From contig CAZEKF010000008.1 in NCBI GenBank assembly GCA_964512765.1, positions 1 through 64,000 on the forward strand: a stretch of 64,000 nt of DNA, written 5' to 3'. How positions within the stretch are numbered: the stretch's first letter is position 1; each line of letters opens with the position of its first letter. A program made the position numbers and the translations under genes. Below, piece after piece: positions 17,423 to 25,492 of the stretch. The notes under the pieces are model-generated. The model ran no database searches, was not told the DNA's origin, and was given only the letters and a program-made list of their open reading frames with translations. This stretch comes from GW2011-AR15 sp964512765 (GTDB lineage: Archaea; Nanobdellota; Nanobdellia; Woesearchaeales; GW2011-AR15).

Positions 17423-18352
17423 ATGGAACAGTACTTAAAATTATTAAAACACATTCTTGATAACGGTGTCCAGAAACATGATAGAACAGGTATTGGAACT
17501 TTAAGTGTTTTTGGTTATCAAATGAGAATGGATTTAAGTAAAGGGTTTCCATTATTAACTACTAAAAAGGTCTTTATTAGAGGAATTATTCACGAACTGT
17601 TATGGTTTTTATCTGGAAGTACAAACATACAATATCTTGTTAAAAATAATGTTCGGATTTGGAATGAATGGCCGTTTCAAGGATATCTGAAAGCTAACAA
17701 TTTAGAAGAAAAATATCCAATGTATTCGGATGAATGGAAAGAAAAAATGTCAGAGTTTGTTGAAAACATTAAAACTGATGACGAGTTTGCTGAAAAATGG
17801 GGTGATCTAGGTCCTGTGTATGGTAAACAATGGCGAAGATGGTCAGCTCCTAACGGCAAAGAAATTGATCAAATTCAAAATGCTATTGATTTGTTAAAAA
17901 AAGATCCTAATGATAGAAGAGTCTTAGTAAGCGGTTGGAACGTTACAGATATTCAACAGTTAGTAAAAGGTAAAACAAGTGCTCCTCCTTTGTGTCATAC
18001 AGTGTTCCAGTTTTACGTAGCTAATAATAAACTAAGCTGTCAATTATACCAAAGAAGCGCTGACACATTTTTAGGAGTGCCGTTTAACATTGCATCATAT
18101 TCATTGTTAACATTAATGATTGCGCAAGTATGTGGGTTTGAACCAGGTGAGTTTATACACACGTTTGGCGATGTGCATTTGTACAATAATCATCTTGAAC
18201 AAACAAAATTGCAATTAACAAGAGAGCCTAAGAAGTTGCCTGTTATGAAACTAAATCAAAAAGTTAAATCAATATTTGATTTCAAGTTTGAAGATTTTGA
18301 ATTAATTGATTATGATCCACATCCACCAATAAAAGCGCAGATAGCGGTGTAA
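17423..18352 (+). CDS. thyA: Thymidylate synthase (ThyA type)
   Basis: Methylates dUMP to dTMP with methylene-tetrahydrofolate, releasing dihydrofolate for FolA. The 309-residue protein shows the full ThyA set: HDRTGIGTLS near the N-terminus, RRVLVSGWN phosphate arginines, nucleophilic cysteine in PPLCHTVFQFYV, RSADTFLGVPFNIASY and GDVHLYNNH. It is the folate-recycling ThyA rather than flavin-dependent ThyX, which matches the folA gene just downstream. The ATG at 17423 is chosen over a TTG at 17411 because the TATA box is only 22 bases upstream. Confidence 0.96.
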   Translation: MEQYLKLLKHILDNGVQKHDRTGIGTLSVFGYQMRMDLSKGFPLLTTKKVFIRGIIHELLWFLSGSTNIQYLVKNNVRIWNEWPFQGYLKANNLEEKYPMYSDEWKEKMSEFVENIKTDDEFAEKWGDLGPVYGKQWRRWSAPNGKEIDQIQNAIDLLKKDPNDRRVLVSGWNVTDIQQLVKGKTSAPPLCHTVFQFYVANNKLSCQLYQRSADTFLGVPFNIASYSLLTLMIAQVCGFEPGEFIHTFGDVHLYNNHLEQTKLQLTREPKKLPVMKLNQKVKSIFDFKFEDFELIDYDPHPPIKAQIAV

Positions 18353-18374
18353 ATAATTTAATTTAAATAATTGT

Positions 18375-18470
18375 AGTGATGATATAGTTGGCACAGACGG
18401 ATTTTTCCTAAAATAGAAAAATCCTATTCCATTTTACTGTGTAAAATTCCATCTGGCCAACATCATCACT
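18375..18470 (+). ncRNA. Candidate three-way-junction structured RNA between thyA and folA
   Basis: Nearly all 96 bases can be paired. A long closing stem is made of AGTGATGAT/ATCATCACT (9 bp), a 3-base bulge, GTTGGC/GCCAAC (6 bp), a 1-base bulge and CAGA/TCTG (4 bp). It encloses two perfect hairpins: GGATTTTTC/GAAAAATCC (18399-18424, 9 bp) and TTTTAC/GTAAAA with a TGT loop (18432-18446, 6 bp). GGA at 18399-18401 could instead pair with TCC at 18448-18450, lengthening the closing stem. It matches no RNA class known to me. It could be an independent sRNA, a leader element of folA, a 3' element of thyA, or a folded mobile element. Confidence 0.5.
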
Positions 18471-18506
18471 GCTTTGAAGAAAAAACATCAGAAGAGAATA
18501 AAACTG

Positions 18507-18525
18507 ATTTCAGCTTTGCTGAAAT
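18507..18525 (+). other. Perfect hairpin in the thyA-folA gap
   Basis: ATTTCAGC, loop TTT, GCTGAAAT: an uninterrupted 8-bp stem, 37 bases after the three-way junction. Confidence 0.45.
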
Positions 18526-18542
18526 TGCATTGTAAAGGGTTA

Positions 18543-18563
18543 TTAAGGGATTTAATCCCTTAA
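18543..18563. other. 21-base near-perfect palindrome upstream of folA
   Basis: Arms TTAAGGGATT and AATCCCTTAA are 10 bases each around a single T. As RNA it could only form with a larger loop, so a DNA-level operator for folA is the more natural reading. It ends 44 bases before the folA ATG. Confidence 0.4.
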
Positions 18564-18607
18564 TGAAATAAAAAAATTATTATAATTAAATCAAAAAGGT
18601 ATATTTT

Positions 18608-19090
18608 ATGACACTATCAATGATTTGGGCAATGGGTAAGAACAGAGAAATTGGTAAAGGTATTCATTTACCGTGGCACATTCCTGAAGATTTTAAATAT
18701 TTTAAAAAAACAACTCTTGGCAAGCCAGTTATAATGGGCCTGACAACGTTCAAATCAATCGGCAAACCATTGCCAGGCAGAAGAAACATTGTTTTAAACT
18801 TTAACAGAATTGATTTACCTGGATGTGAAGTTGTTACTTCAATTGAAGAAGCTATTGAAAAAGTAAAAGATGAACCAGAAGCGTTTGTGATTGGCGGTGC
18901 ATCAATATACAAACAATTTTTAGATAAAGTTGATAAGTTATATATTACATTTATTGATCATGTTTTTGATGCTGACATTTTCTTTCCACATTATGATATT
19001 ACTAGATGGAAATTAGTTAGTGAAGAAAAAGGTTTGAAAGATGATAAAAACCCGTACGATTATTATTTCAGGGTTTATGATCGGGTTTAG
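18608..19090 (+). CDS. folA: Dihydrofolate reductase
   Basis: Reduces dihydrofolate produced by ThyA back to tetrahydrofolate with NADPH. The 160-residue length is standard. Landmarks are IWAMGKNREIGKG, the folate-site LPWHIPEDFKYFKK, VIMGLTTFKSIGKPLPGRRNIVL (the NADPH-binding MGxxTxxSxxxxLPGR pattern) and AFVIGGASIYKQF. It lies 255 bases after thyA; the gap carries the structured elements listed separately. Its stop overlaps the convergent membrane gene by four bases. Confidence 0.95.
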   Translation: MTLSMIWAMGKNREIGKGIHLPWHIPEDFKYFKKTTLGKPVIMGLTTFKSIGKPLPGRRNIVLNFNRIDLPGCEVVTSIEEAIEKVKDEPEAFVIGGASIYKQFLDKVDKLYITFIDHVFDADIFFPHYDITRWKLVSEEKGLKDDKNPYDYYFRVYDRV

Positions 19091-19536
19091 TAAGCAAACC
19101 AAGGCGCTAAGACAGCTATTAAACCTGAAACAGTATAAATTATTGAATCGATTATTATTGGATATTCAGGAAAATTAAAGTTAATCACACCTAAATGATA
19201 CAGTTCTGGAGTTATGATTAATAGCATAATACCAACTCCTGTTAGAAAAGTAAGGCTTTGCATCACTAACCCTTTTTCTCTAATACTTTCTGACAAAAGT
19301 TCTTCAGCTGTTATTGCCATTACAAAAGTGATTGCAAAAGTAAACAACGGAGTTTCTCTTATAACAAAATCAATATATCCAAAGTGATTGAGAATTTGAA
19401 CAGTACCAACGCTTAGTAATATTAAACCATCCAGAAAAAAATGTATTTTCTCTGGAAGCAAGAATGCAACAATTAACCCTGTCAATACTGCTATTGTTAT
19501 AACGTTTGTGTTTGACAACAAATCTAGCATAATCAT
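19087..19536 (-). CDS. Hypothetical multi-pass membrane protein
   Basis: A 149-residue very hydrophobic protein with four or five transmembrane segments and few charges; an acidic/basic loop ITAEELLSESIREK sits in the middle. The ATG at 19536 has a TATA-like ATTTATAAT about 20 bases upstream on the minus strand. No family is recognised. It is convergent with folA and divergent from the operator repeats at 19570-19622. Confidence 0.65.
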   Translation of the reverse strand: MIMLDLLSNTNVITIAVLTGLIVAFLLPEKIHFFLDGLILLSVGTVQILNHFGYIDFVIRETPLFTFAITFVMAITAEELLSESIREKGLVMQSLTFLTGVGIMLLIITPELYHLGVINFNFPEYPIIIDSIIYTVSGLIAVLAPWFAY

Positions 19537-19569
19537 ATAACTAAGATAAAACTATTATAAATATTTGTT

Positions 19570-19622
19570 GTTCATTTCTGTTCACTCTTGTTCAGTCCAG
19601 GCTTTAAATACTGTTCATTCTT
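19570..19622 (+). promoter_or_regulatory. Tandem 10-base repeats around a TATA box
   Basis: GTTCATTTCT, GTTCACTCTT and GTTCAGTCCA follow each other without gaps (19570-19599), a spacing of one helical turn. CTTTAAATA (19602-19610) is a TATA box and a fourth copy GTTCATTCTT follows at 19613-19622. This looks like a multi-site operator for a regulator of the gene at 19861, or of the divergent membrane gene. Confidence 0.5.
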
Positions 19623-19860
19623 ATCGAATTTCACAAAAAAGTTGGTGAAAAAGTAAACAACTGTTATTGGAAAGACAAAAACACGAAATATTCAGTTTTC
19701 AACCTGGTGACAATTAACCATAATTAAGACCTAACAGAAACTGAAAACAAAAAAAGAGAGAAGCCAAAATTATTTGGCAACTCTTTTTTTCAAATTAAAC
19801 GGAGGTATTGAAACTAAACGTTTCAAAAACTCCTCGTGAAAACTCGGAGGTAAACAAAAA
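19623..19860 (+). promoter_or_regulatory. Long structured 5' leader of the 19861 gene
   Basis: The 324-base gap from 19537 contains no gene. A transcript from the TATA box at 19602 would carry about 225 untranslated bases. A terminator-like hairpin pairs AAAAAAAGAG (19749-19758) with CTCTTTTTTT (19781-19790) and GCCAAA with TTTGGC inside it. Then CGGAGG occurs twice (19800-19805 and 19845-19850), the second being the ribosome site 10 bases before ATG 19861. Between them lie a TTGAAAC/GTTTCAA hairpin (19808-19826) and one anti-Shine-Dalgarno CTCCTCG (19830-19836) able to pair with either copy. This is the layout of a translational switch. Confidence 0.5.
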
Positions 19861-20376
19861 ATGAATAAAATAATAAAGAATAAAATAATAAAAATTGTAT
19901 TAGTTGCAATGTTAATCATGGCATTGCCAATAGTGTCTGCGTTTGAATCTACAAACACAGACAACGAACTTTCTGCAAGGGAAGTTAAGAAAATGGGAGA
20001 AGAGGTCTTGGATAAAATACCTGAAACATACGATGTAACAGCTGATAAAATCACTGTTCCGAACAGGTTTTTGTTGTACACGCATAATGGCAAAGATGTC
20101 ATGTGGGGCACGTACGGAAATGGTTATTTCAGAGGTAAAGATAATCATGGCAAATATACCTGGGGAATCTATGGTAACAAAATATTTGCTGGAATGTACG
20201 ACGGCGAATTTTTCTGGGGCAAATATTCAAGAAACAGATGGAAAGCGTTTGGATTATTTGGTCAAAAAAGATCACACGGTAAATTTGTTCTATTTCCTCC
20301 CATCACAATAGAACCTATACCAATACATAAACCTGTGAAAACACGATTAGCATCACCCACTGCTAGTCTGAACTAA
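19861..20376 (+). CDS. Secreted protein with WGxYGNxxF repeats
   Basis: A 171-residue exported protein: basic N-terminus, hydrophobic core and AFA-like cleavage near residue 27 (VSAFES). The mature part has a short helical stretch and then about three aromatic-glycine repeats of the type WGTYGNGYFRGK / WGIYGNKIFAGM / WGKYSRNRWKAF between 80 and 138, ending in a proline-rich tail. Such repeats suggest a small beta-sheet surface protein. A strong GGAGG ribosome site sits 10 bases before the ATG, within the switch-like leader described separately. No family is recognised. Confidence 0.7.
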   Translation: MNKIIKNKIIKIVLVAMLIMALPIVSAFESTNTDNELSAREVKKMGEEVLDKIPETYDVTADKITVPNRFLLYTHNGKDVMWGTYGNGYFRGKDNHGKYTWGIYGNKIFAGMYDGEFFWGKYSRNRWKAFGLFGQKRSHGKFVLFPPITIEPIPIHKPVKTRLASPTASLN

Positions 20377-20400
20377 GAAAACCCTGTTTTTGGGTTTTCT
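20376..20400 (+). terminator. Terminator hairpin after the 19861 gene
   Basis: AGAAAACCC and GGGTTTTCT form a perfect 9-bp stem with a 7-base loop, beginning at the stop codon itself and followed by T-rich sequence. Confidence 0.6.
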
Positions 20401-20441
20401 TCATAGTTAAATTTAAAAGTTAATTTTTTTCACTGCAGAGA

Positions 20442-21245
20442 ATGTTTAAGAGACTCTTAATATTGGTATTATTACTGTTACCAGTAGCTAGTGCACTTGA
20501 CTCAGAATACAATATTATTGTTGAAGATAATGGTAACGCGCTTGTAATAATTAATTTAGAAGGTAGCGGACTAGTAAACATACCATTACAAAAAGATGTT
20601 GATGATGTTAAAGTCAAAGGTGCATTGTACAAGATTAATGATCAAAGTATAGATGTTTCAATTGGCTCAACTCAAGAAGCTGTTGTACTATACAAAACAG
20701 CATATTTAACAACAAAATTAAATGATCAGTGGAAGTTTAAACTTGATCTGATTAATAACACAATGACAACTGTTGCCTTGCCAAACTATGTAATTGTAAG
20801 CGAAACAAAGCCTAATGCGTTTATTGAAGAATTAAACTATACAAAAATAGTGTTCCAAGATACAAACTCAATAGAAATCAGTTACAAGTTTCCTGATGAT
20901 ATCATAATTGAACCTGACGAACACCGTAATTATCTGTTATGGATAATTAACCTTGGGTTTGTAATAATTGTTGCGCTTGGTGCATCAGGTTATATATTAA
21001 GAAACAAAAAATCAAACAAGAAAAACGTAATAAAAACTTTATCGCATAACGAAAGAAAAGTTATTAACACATTACTAGAGAATAAAGGTGCTATAAAGAG
21101 AAATGACCTGGAAAGAAAAACTAAACTAGCCAAGTCAAGTTTAGCTAATACTCTAAACATGCTAGAACGTAAAAAAATTATTGAAATTGATAAAACATAT
21201 ACAACACATTTTGTTAAATTTACAAGGTGGTTTAATGGATTATAA
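20442..21245 (+). CDS. Membrane-anchored winged-helix transcription regulator
   Basis: A 267-residue one-component regulator. A signal peptide (1-18) leads to an extracytoplasmic beta-rich domain (about 19-160), then one transmembrane helix (about 166-186), a lysine-rich stop-transfer stretch and a C-terminal winged helix-turn-helix (about 195-260) with the pattern LSHNERKVINTLLENKG and SSLANTLNMLERKKII typical of archaeal MarR/ArsR-like domains. The DNA-binding part would be cytoplasmic, so it could carry an envelope signal directly to DNA. It overlaps the following secreted gene by 11 bases, suggesting a functional pair. The 10-base operator repeats at 19570 are a possible target; that is inference. 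Confidence 0.8.
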   Translation: MFKRLLILVLLLLPVASALDSEYNIIVEDNGNALVIINLEGSGLVNIPLQKDVDDVKVKGALYKINDQSIDVSIGSTQEAVVLYKTAYLTTKLNDQWKFKLDLINNTMTTVALPNYVIVSETKPNAFIEELNYTKIVFQDTNSIEISYKFPDDIIIEPDEHRNYLLWIINLGFVIIVALGASGYILRNKKSNKKNVIKTLSHNERKVINTLLENKGAIKRNDLERKTKLAKSSLANTLNMLERKKIIEIDKTYTTHFVKFTRWFNGL

Positions 21246-21861
21246 AAAAATCATAATCTCTGTTATATTAATGGTTTTAATAGCTTCACAAGCATTTTCA
21301 TTAGAAGTGAACAAAGTCGATGTTCGGAAAGCTGAGGAAGGTTATGCTGTAAGAACAGAACAAAGTTTTACTTTTACTGTTAATGTTGATGATCCTGAAC
21401 CAGAAGATAAAACACAGTGTGATGATAAACAAGAAAAAGAAGATGCAATAGTAGTTAACACTGTTAGTGAAGAAGAAACCAATCATCAAAGGTATGTAAA
21501 AAAACAACTTAACATGCATGATAACTATAAAATAGATCATCTGGTTGCAATTGACCTTGTTGTTAGGTCTAACCAAGATAACCATAATTTCCAAAAAATC
21601 AGAACAGTAGCAACAAGACTAATAAAACAAGATAATAAAAAAGAAGTGTTTGTTAAAGAACTCCTTAACATGGACAGAAAGTTTGTTAATAATATTATTC
21701 TAACAAGAGAACTTGAGTTGAAAAAACAAGTTCAGGATTATATTAACCTTGTTGAAACAAAAACATCTGTTAAAACAAGTGTGAAGGATTCTCAGATAGA
21801 GAAATTGTTTAGTAAGAAAGTGAATATTGATGAGTTAATTAATGAAATCTGGAATTCATAG
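21235..21861 (+). CDS. Secreted hypothetical protein paired with the membrane regulator
   Basis: A 208-residue exported protein with a signal peptide (1-22). The mature chain is hydrophilic and mostly helical, with a two-cysteine-poor, Glu/Lys/Asp-rich composition and only one cysteine, in KTQCDDK. The ATG at 21235 has AAGGTGG 4 bases upstream; an upstream in-frame start at 21181 inside the regulator gene was rejected because it would hide the signal peptide. It is translationally coupled to the regulator gene and may be its extracytoplasmic partner. Its end overlaps the convergent hydrolase gene by six bases. Confidence 0.65.
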   Translation: MDYKKIIISVILMVLIASQAFSLEVNKVDVRKAEEGYAVRTEQSFTFTVNVDDPEPEDKTQCDDKQEKEDAIVVNTVSEEETNHQRYVKKQLNMHDNYKIDHLVAIDLVVRSNQDNHNFQKIRTVATRLIKQDNKKEVFVKELLNMDRKFVNNIILTRELELKKQVQDYINLVETKTSVKTSVKDSQIEKLFSKKVNIDELINEIWNS

Positions 21862-22584
21862 GTTAAGATATTTGTTTATTTCTTTAGGTTTTAATATTGG
21901 CCAATCGTGTCTTCCTTTTACTGTTATTAATTTTGCATTTTTAATATGTTTCAAAAATTGTTTTGAATATTTATAAGGCAAAATTTCATCATTTTTGTTC
22001 CATAACAGATAAACCGGACATTTAATTTTTTTCATTTCATTAATATAATCATGTTTTAACTCATGTATTATTGATTTCCAATATTCTTTCTTGAACAGTT
22101 TTTTTAAAATTGCGTACCCCCCTTTATAATTCATAACAATAGCATTTATTGGATTAACAAAAAAGGTCATCGGTGTTTTAATAATAAACATTCTAAACAA
22201 AAATTCGTTCATTGAGTTAAAATATTTAAGCCCTGCAGGTGCTAATAATACTAGTTCTTTTACTTTGTACTTGGAAGCATAAATTATTGCTAAAATACAA
22301 CCTCCTGAATGCGCACATAGTATTGGATTATTAATATTATGTTTTTCAGTAAATTCTTTTAATACTGAAGAAAATTCACGCATTGTAAAATGATCTTTGC
22401 GTGATTCTGACCTACCATGCATTGGATAATCAAACGCATAAACTTTGTACTTTTTGCTCAAGAGTTTAATTACTTTAGAATATGCAGACGAGTCAAGAAA
22501 AGTTCCATGTAAAAAAATTAAAGGATATCCTTCACCAGTTATTTTGTAATAAATCTTAGTTTTTTGTATAGTTATGTAAGGCAT
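21856..22584 (-). CDS. Alpha/beta hydrolase
   Basis: A 242-residue cytosolic hydrolase of the alpha/beta fold. The oxyanion HGTFLD (26-31), nucleophile elbow AHSGG (serine near 94), acid Asp in NKNDEILP and the catalytic His in KGRHDWP are in the standard order, with a helical lid between. The substrate cannot be read from sequence; family members include esterases, lactonases and peptidases. It stands alone on the minus strand, followed upstream by the permease gene with only 25 bases between, so the permease and hydrolase could be co-transcribed. Confidence 0.85.
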   Translation of the reverse strand: MPYITIQKTKIYYKITGEGYPLIFLHGTFLDSSAYSKVIKLLSKKYKVYAFDYPMHGRSESRKDHFTMREFSSVLKEFTEKHNINNPILCAHSGGCILAIIYASKYKVKELVLLAPAGLKYFNSMNEFLFRMFIIKTPMTFFVNPINAIVMNYKGGYAILKKLFKKEYWKSIIHELKHDYINEMKKIKCPVYLLWNKNDEILPYKYSKQFLKHIKNAKLITVKGRHDWPILKPKEINKYLNL

Positions 22585-22609
22585 TAAACCAATAATTCTT
22601 TTTTAGTAT

Positions 22610-23902
22610 TTAAGTTTGTCTACAATTTATTAGATGATAAAGAATAAAACCAGATATTATTATTCCAATACCATAGAAAATCACGTTTAGTTCTAAGTTA
22701 ATAATCATTAATAATGACGTTATTAAACCTAGAAGAGCAAGCACAGGAAATTTGCCTATGTTCAAAGGTTCACGAAACATTTCTTTTTTGTGTTTAATAT
22801 ATCTAGATTTTATTAAAGCAAGGTTAATAGCTGCAAATATAATAAAAATTGCAAAGTTGGTTGTTTGAGCAACAATTTCAATTTTTCCAATCATAACAAA
22901 AGTTAAAGCTAATATTGCTACTAGTAAAATAGCATAAACTGGCGTGTTAGTTTTTTTGTTAATAAAAGATAACCAGTTAATTTTTTTATAATCTTTGCTC
23001 ATGCCGTAAATTAATCTCGACATTGCAATTAATTCTAATAAAATCGTGTTACTTGTTGAACATAATGCAATTAAAGCAAGTACTAGTCCAGCTTGGCTAC
23101 CTAACAATGCTTTTGCAACGTCTGCAATTGGTGAACTTGAAGCACCAAGTATTTGAGGGTCTATGACACTTACGCATGCAAAAGCTACTAAAATATATAT
23201 TAAAGTGCTAATTATAATTGATAATAAAAGAGCTCTTGGAATGTTCTTTTTAGGGTTTTTAGTTTCTTCGCTTAATTGTACAACTGAGTCAAAACCTATA
23301 TATGCAAAAAAGATTAAAGATGAAGCTTTAAAAATTCCTTGTAATGATTTAATGTCAAAATAATTGACAGAACCTAGTTTCGGCAAAGCAAAAATAATTA
23401 TTCCTAATAAACCTGCAACACTAATGATAGTAAATAATGAGTTCAATCGCATTGATTGTTTAATACCTACCATATTAAGTAGTGTAAAAAATATAATAGC
23501 ACACACTGCAATCATAATGATATTACTAAACCCTATCAATGAACTTAAATAACCTGCAAATCCCAAAGATACTGCTGCGGCTGCTGTAATTCCTGCAAAC
23601 ATGACAAGGTAACCTACAATAAAAGCGTATTTTTTTCCAAACGTGTGCTCAACATAACTGTACTCACCTGAATCTTCAGCGTATATTGATGATAACTCAG
23701 CATAGCTAAGTCCAGTAAGAAAAGCAACAAACGCTGCTATTAAAAACGAAACCCAGACTGCGTTACCTGCCAAACCTGATGCTGCACCAATTAATACATA
23801 AATGCCCGCACCAACTATAATCCCAACACCTGCAATGGTTGCTTCAAACAAACCCAGATCTCTACGTAATGTTAATGATTTTCGTTTATGTTTTTTGATC
23901 AT
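22610..23902 (-). CDS. APC-superfamily amino acid permease
   Basis: A 430-residue transporter with about 12 transmembrane helices. The first helix has the APC substrate-site pattern GVGIIVGAGIYVLIG, and helix 6 carries FFAYIGFDSV, both diagnostic of the amino acid/polyamine/organocation superfamily. It probably imports an amino acid by proton symport or exchange; the specific substrate is not predictable. It lies upstream of the hydrolase gene on the same strand and divergent from the EgtD-like gene. Confidence 0.88.
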   Translation of the reverse strand: MIKKHKRKSLTLRRDLGLFEATIAGVGIIVGAGIYVLIGAASGLAGNAVWVSFLIAAFVAFLTGLSYAELSSIYAEDSGEYSYVEHTFGKKYAFIVGYLVMFAGITAAAAVSLGFAGYLSSLIGFSNIIMIAVCAIIFFTLLNMVGIKQSMRLNSLFTIISVAGLLGIIIFALPKLGSVNYFDIKSLQGIFKASSLIFFAYIGFDSVVQLSEETKNPKKNIPRALLLSIIISTLIYILVAFACVSVIDPQILGASSSPIADVAKALLGSQAGLVLALIALCSTSNTILLELIAMSRLIYGMSKDYKKINWLSFINKKTNTPVYAILLVAILALTFVMIGKIEIVAQTTNFAIFIIFAAINLALIKSRYIKHKKEMFREPLNIGKFPVLALLGLITSLLMIINLELNVIFYGIGIIISGFILYHLINCRQT

Positions 23903-23998
23903 TAAAAAAATCTTTGTTTGTGGAGTTTATAATATTTTTGATTGAATAATTTATTACTATTCAGTAACACTTATAAATAAGTTATTTACTGCAAACTT

Positions 23999-25492
23999 AT
24001 GGCTTTATTTAAAAATCCTTTACTGAATGTTTTAACTGAAAAACAATTTAAATTACTTACTGAAACAGATTTAAACTCGATTTATCGTCTAGATGAAGAA
24101 AATATAGAATCCGGTAGAACACAAGAGTATATAGGTGCATTTCCATGGATAACTCCAGCAGTATCTACAAAAACTGGTGTTTCTAAAAGAGAATTGGAAA
24201 TAATTGCATCTCAATTTGGAAAGGAAACATGGACTGCAGCAGTATCTTACAATGAAGCATTAGATTATGTTGATAGAACAAGTAAAGTAATAGATTTAAT
24301 GCAAGAAAGTAACCATCAACAAATTGTTTTTTCAAAATTCCAATCAATTGCTGATGAACTCTTACCAAATGTAAATCTTATTAGAGGCATATCTGAAGTA
24401 ATAGGGACAGCAATGGAAGTAGGTGTTGAAATACCTACTCAATTGCTAACTGTTGGCCAGATTAGTGACCTTGAGAGTAGTTTACCTCATGAAGTTCTGG
24501 CTCAACTTGATAGAAAAAGACAGTTTGGAGAGTTACAATTGCAATATTTACTATCTCAACAAGGAACAGTGTTTCCGGCATCTGGAACTTCTCTCTATGA
24601 TTTTCCTGGAGCATTGTTTTATTATACAGTTGGAACAAAATTCAATCCTGGTTTTCGTTACTTAAATTATGAACTACAAGCACTAGAAACTGCATTTCAA
24701 AGGGGCGATTTAATATTTCCTGTTCCAGAAGTAAATATGGTATTTTACGGTGCTTCTAGTTTGACAAATGAAATTAGAGCAATCATACAATTTCTTGAAC
24801 ATAATACTGAAGTCAGAAAATTAAATATCTTTGACATTGACTTAAGTGATGAAATGTCACAACAGGATGTTGCAGAAATGAATGTACAAGAAGTACAAAA
24901 AATATTTCCAGATGTTGAAATAACTTATAGACACCATCAAAAAAACTTTTTTGATCTTAACTTTGATGAAGATATAAGATCATATGGAGGACATAGTGCA
25001 CCGACTGTTGTATTTGCTCTGAAAAACACGTTAGGAACATTCAGCACAGAATTCCAAGATAACCTAGCTCAACTAACTTTTGACAATCTTAAACCAGGAG
25101 ATAAGTATGTTGTAGGAGTATCTTTATGGGGTGATGACACATATTATAACCATTCTCGCAATGGACTATTTGAATTATTACCTCTAACTTTAGCAGGTAT
25201 TCCTCCTTTCCTTTTCGTTAGAACAACTTCACAAATAGGCAGATTTTCCAACGGACAACAAAAATCAGTAATGTTATTAAGTTATGGACTAGAATTTGAT
25301 TTTTGTGGTTTAAAGAAAGATACATATTTAGTTATACAAGGCGGTGAAAGATTTGAAGCTCATCCAAGCTGTTTGTCCAGAGGTGTGCCAGAACTAATAA
25401 AACCTTTTATTAATAATGCCCAAGTGTACGTTACCTTTGAAAATAATGAAGGGCACACTCCTTTGTATTCTGTTGTGGTGGGTACTAAATAG
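23999..25492 (+). CDS. EgtD-like SAM-dependent methyltransferase candidate
   Basis: A 497-residue soluble protein. The first 230 residues are helical and unfamiliar. From about 240 there is a Rossmann-like series: MVFYGASSLTNEIRAII (motif I position), NIFDIDLSDE with an acidic residue at the ribose position, and PTVVFALKNTLGTFS, which resembles the LGSTIGNF motif of histidine-specific methyltransferase EgtD (Methyltransf_33), followed by LKPGDKYVVGVSLWGDD like the LxPGDxLLLGxDL of that family. The glycine-rich loop is weak, so activity is uncertain. No ergothioneine partner gene is adjacent. A TATA box (TTATAAATAA) lies about 20 bases before the ATG. Alternative: a degenerate methyltransferase fold with a new role. 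Confidence 0.5.
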   Translation: MALFKNPLLNVLTEKQFKLLTETDLNSIYRLDEENIESGRTQEYIGAFPWITPAVSTKTGVSKRELEIIASQFGKETWTAAVSYNEALDYVDRTSKVIDLMQESNHQQIVFSKFQSIADELLPNVNLIRGISEVIGTAMEVGVEIPTQLLTVGQISDLESSLPHEVLAQLDRKRQFGELQLQYLLSQQGTVFPASGTSLYDFPGALFYYTVGTKFNPGFRYLNYELQALETAFQRGDLIFPVPEVNMVFYGASSLTNEIRAIIQFLEHNTEVRKLNIFDIDLSDEMSQQDVAEMNVQEVQKIFPDVEITYRHHQKNFFDLNFDEDIRSYGGHSAPTVVFALKNTLGTFSTEFQDNLAQLTFDNLKPGDKYVVGVSLWGDDTYYNHSRNGLFELLPLTLAGIPPFLFVRTTSQIGRFSNGQQKSVMLLSYGLEFDFCGLKKDTYLVIQGGERFEAHPSCLSRGVPELIKPFINNAQVYVTFENNEGHTPLYSVVVGTK

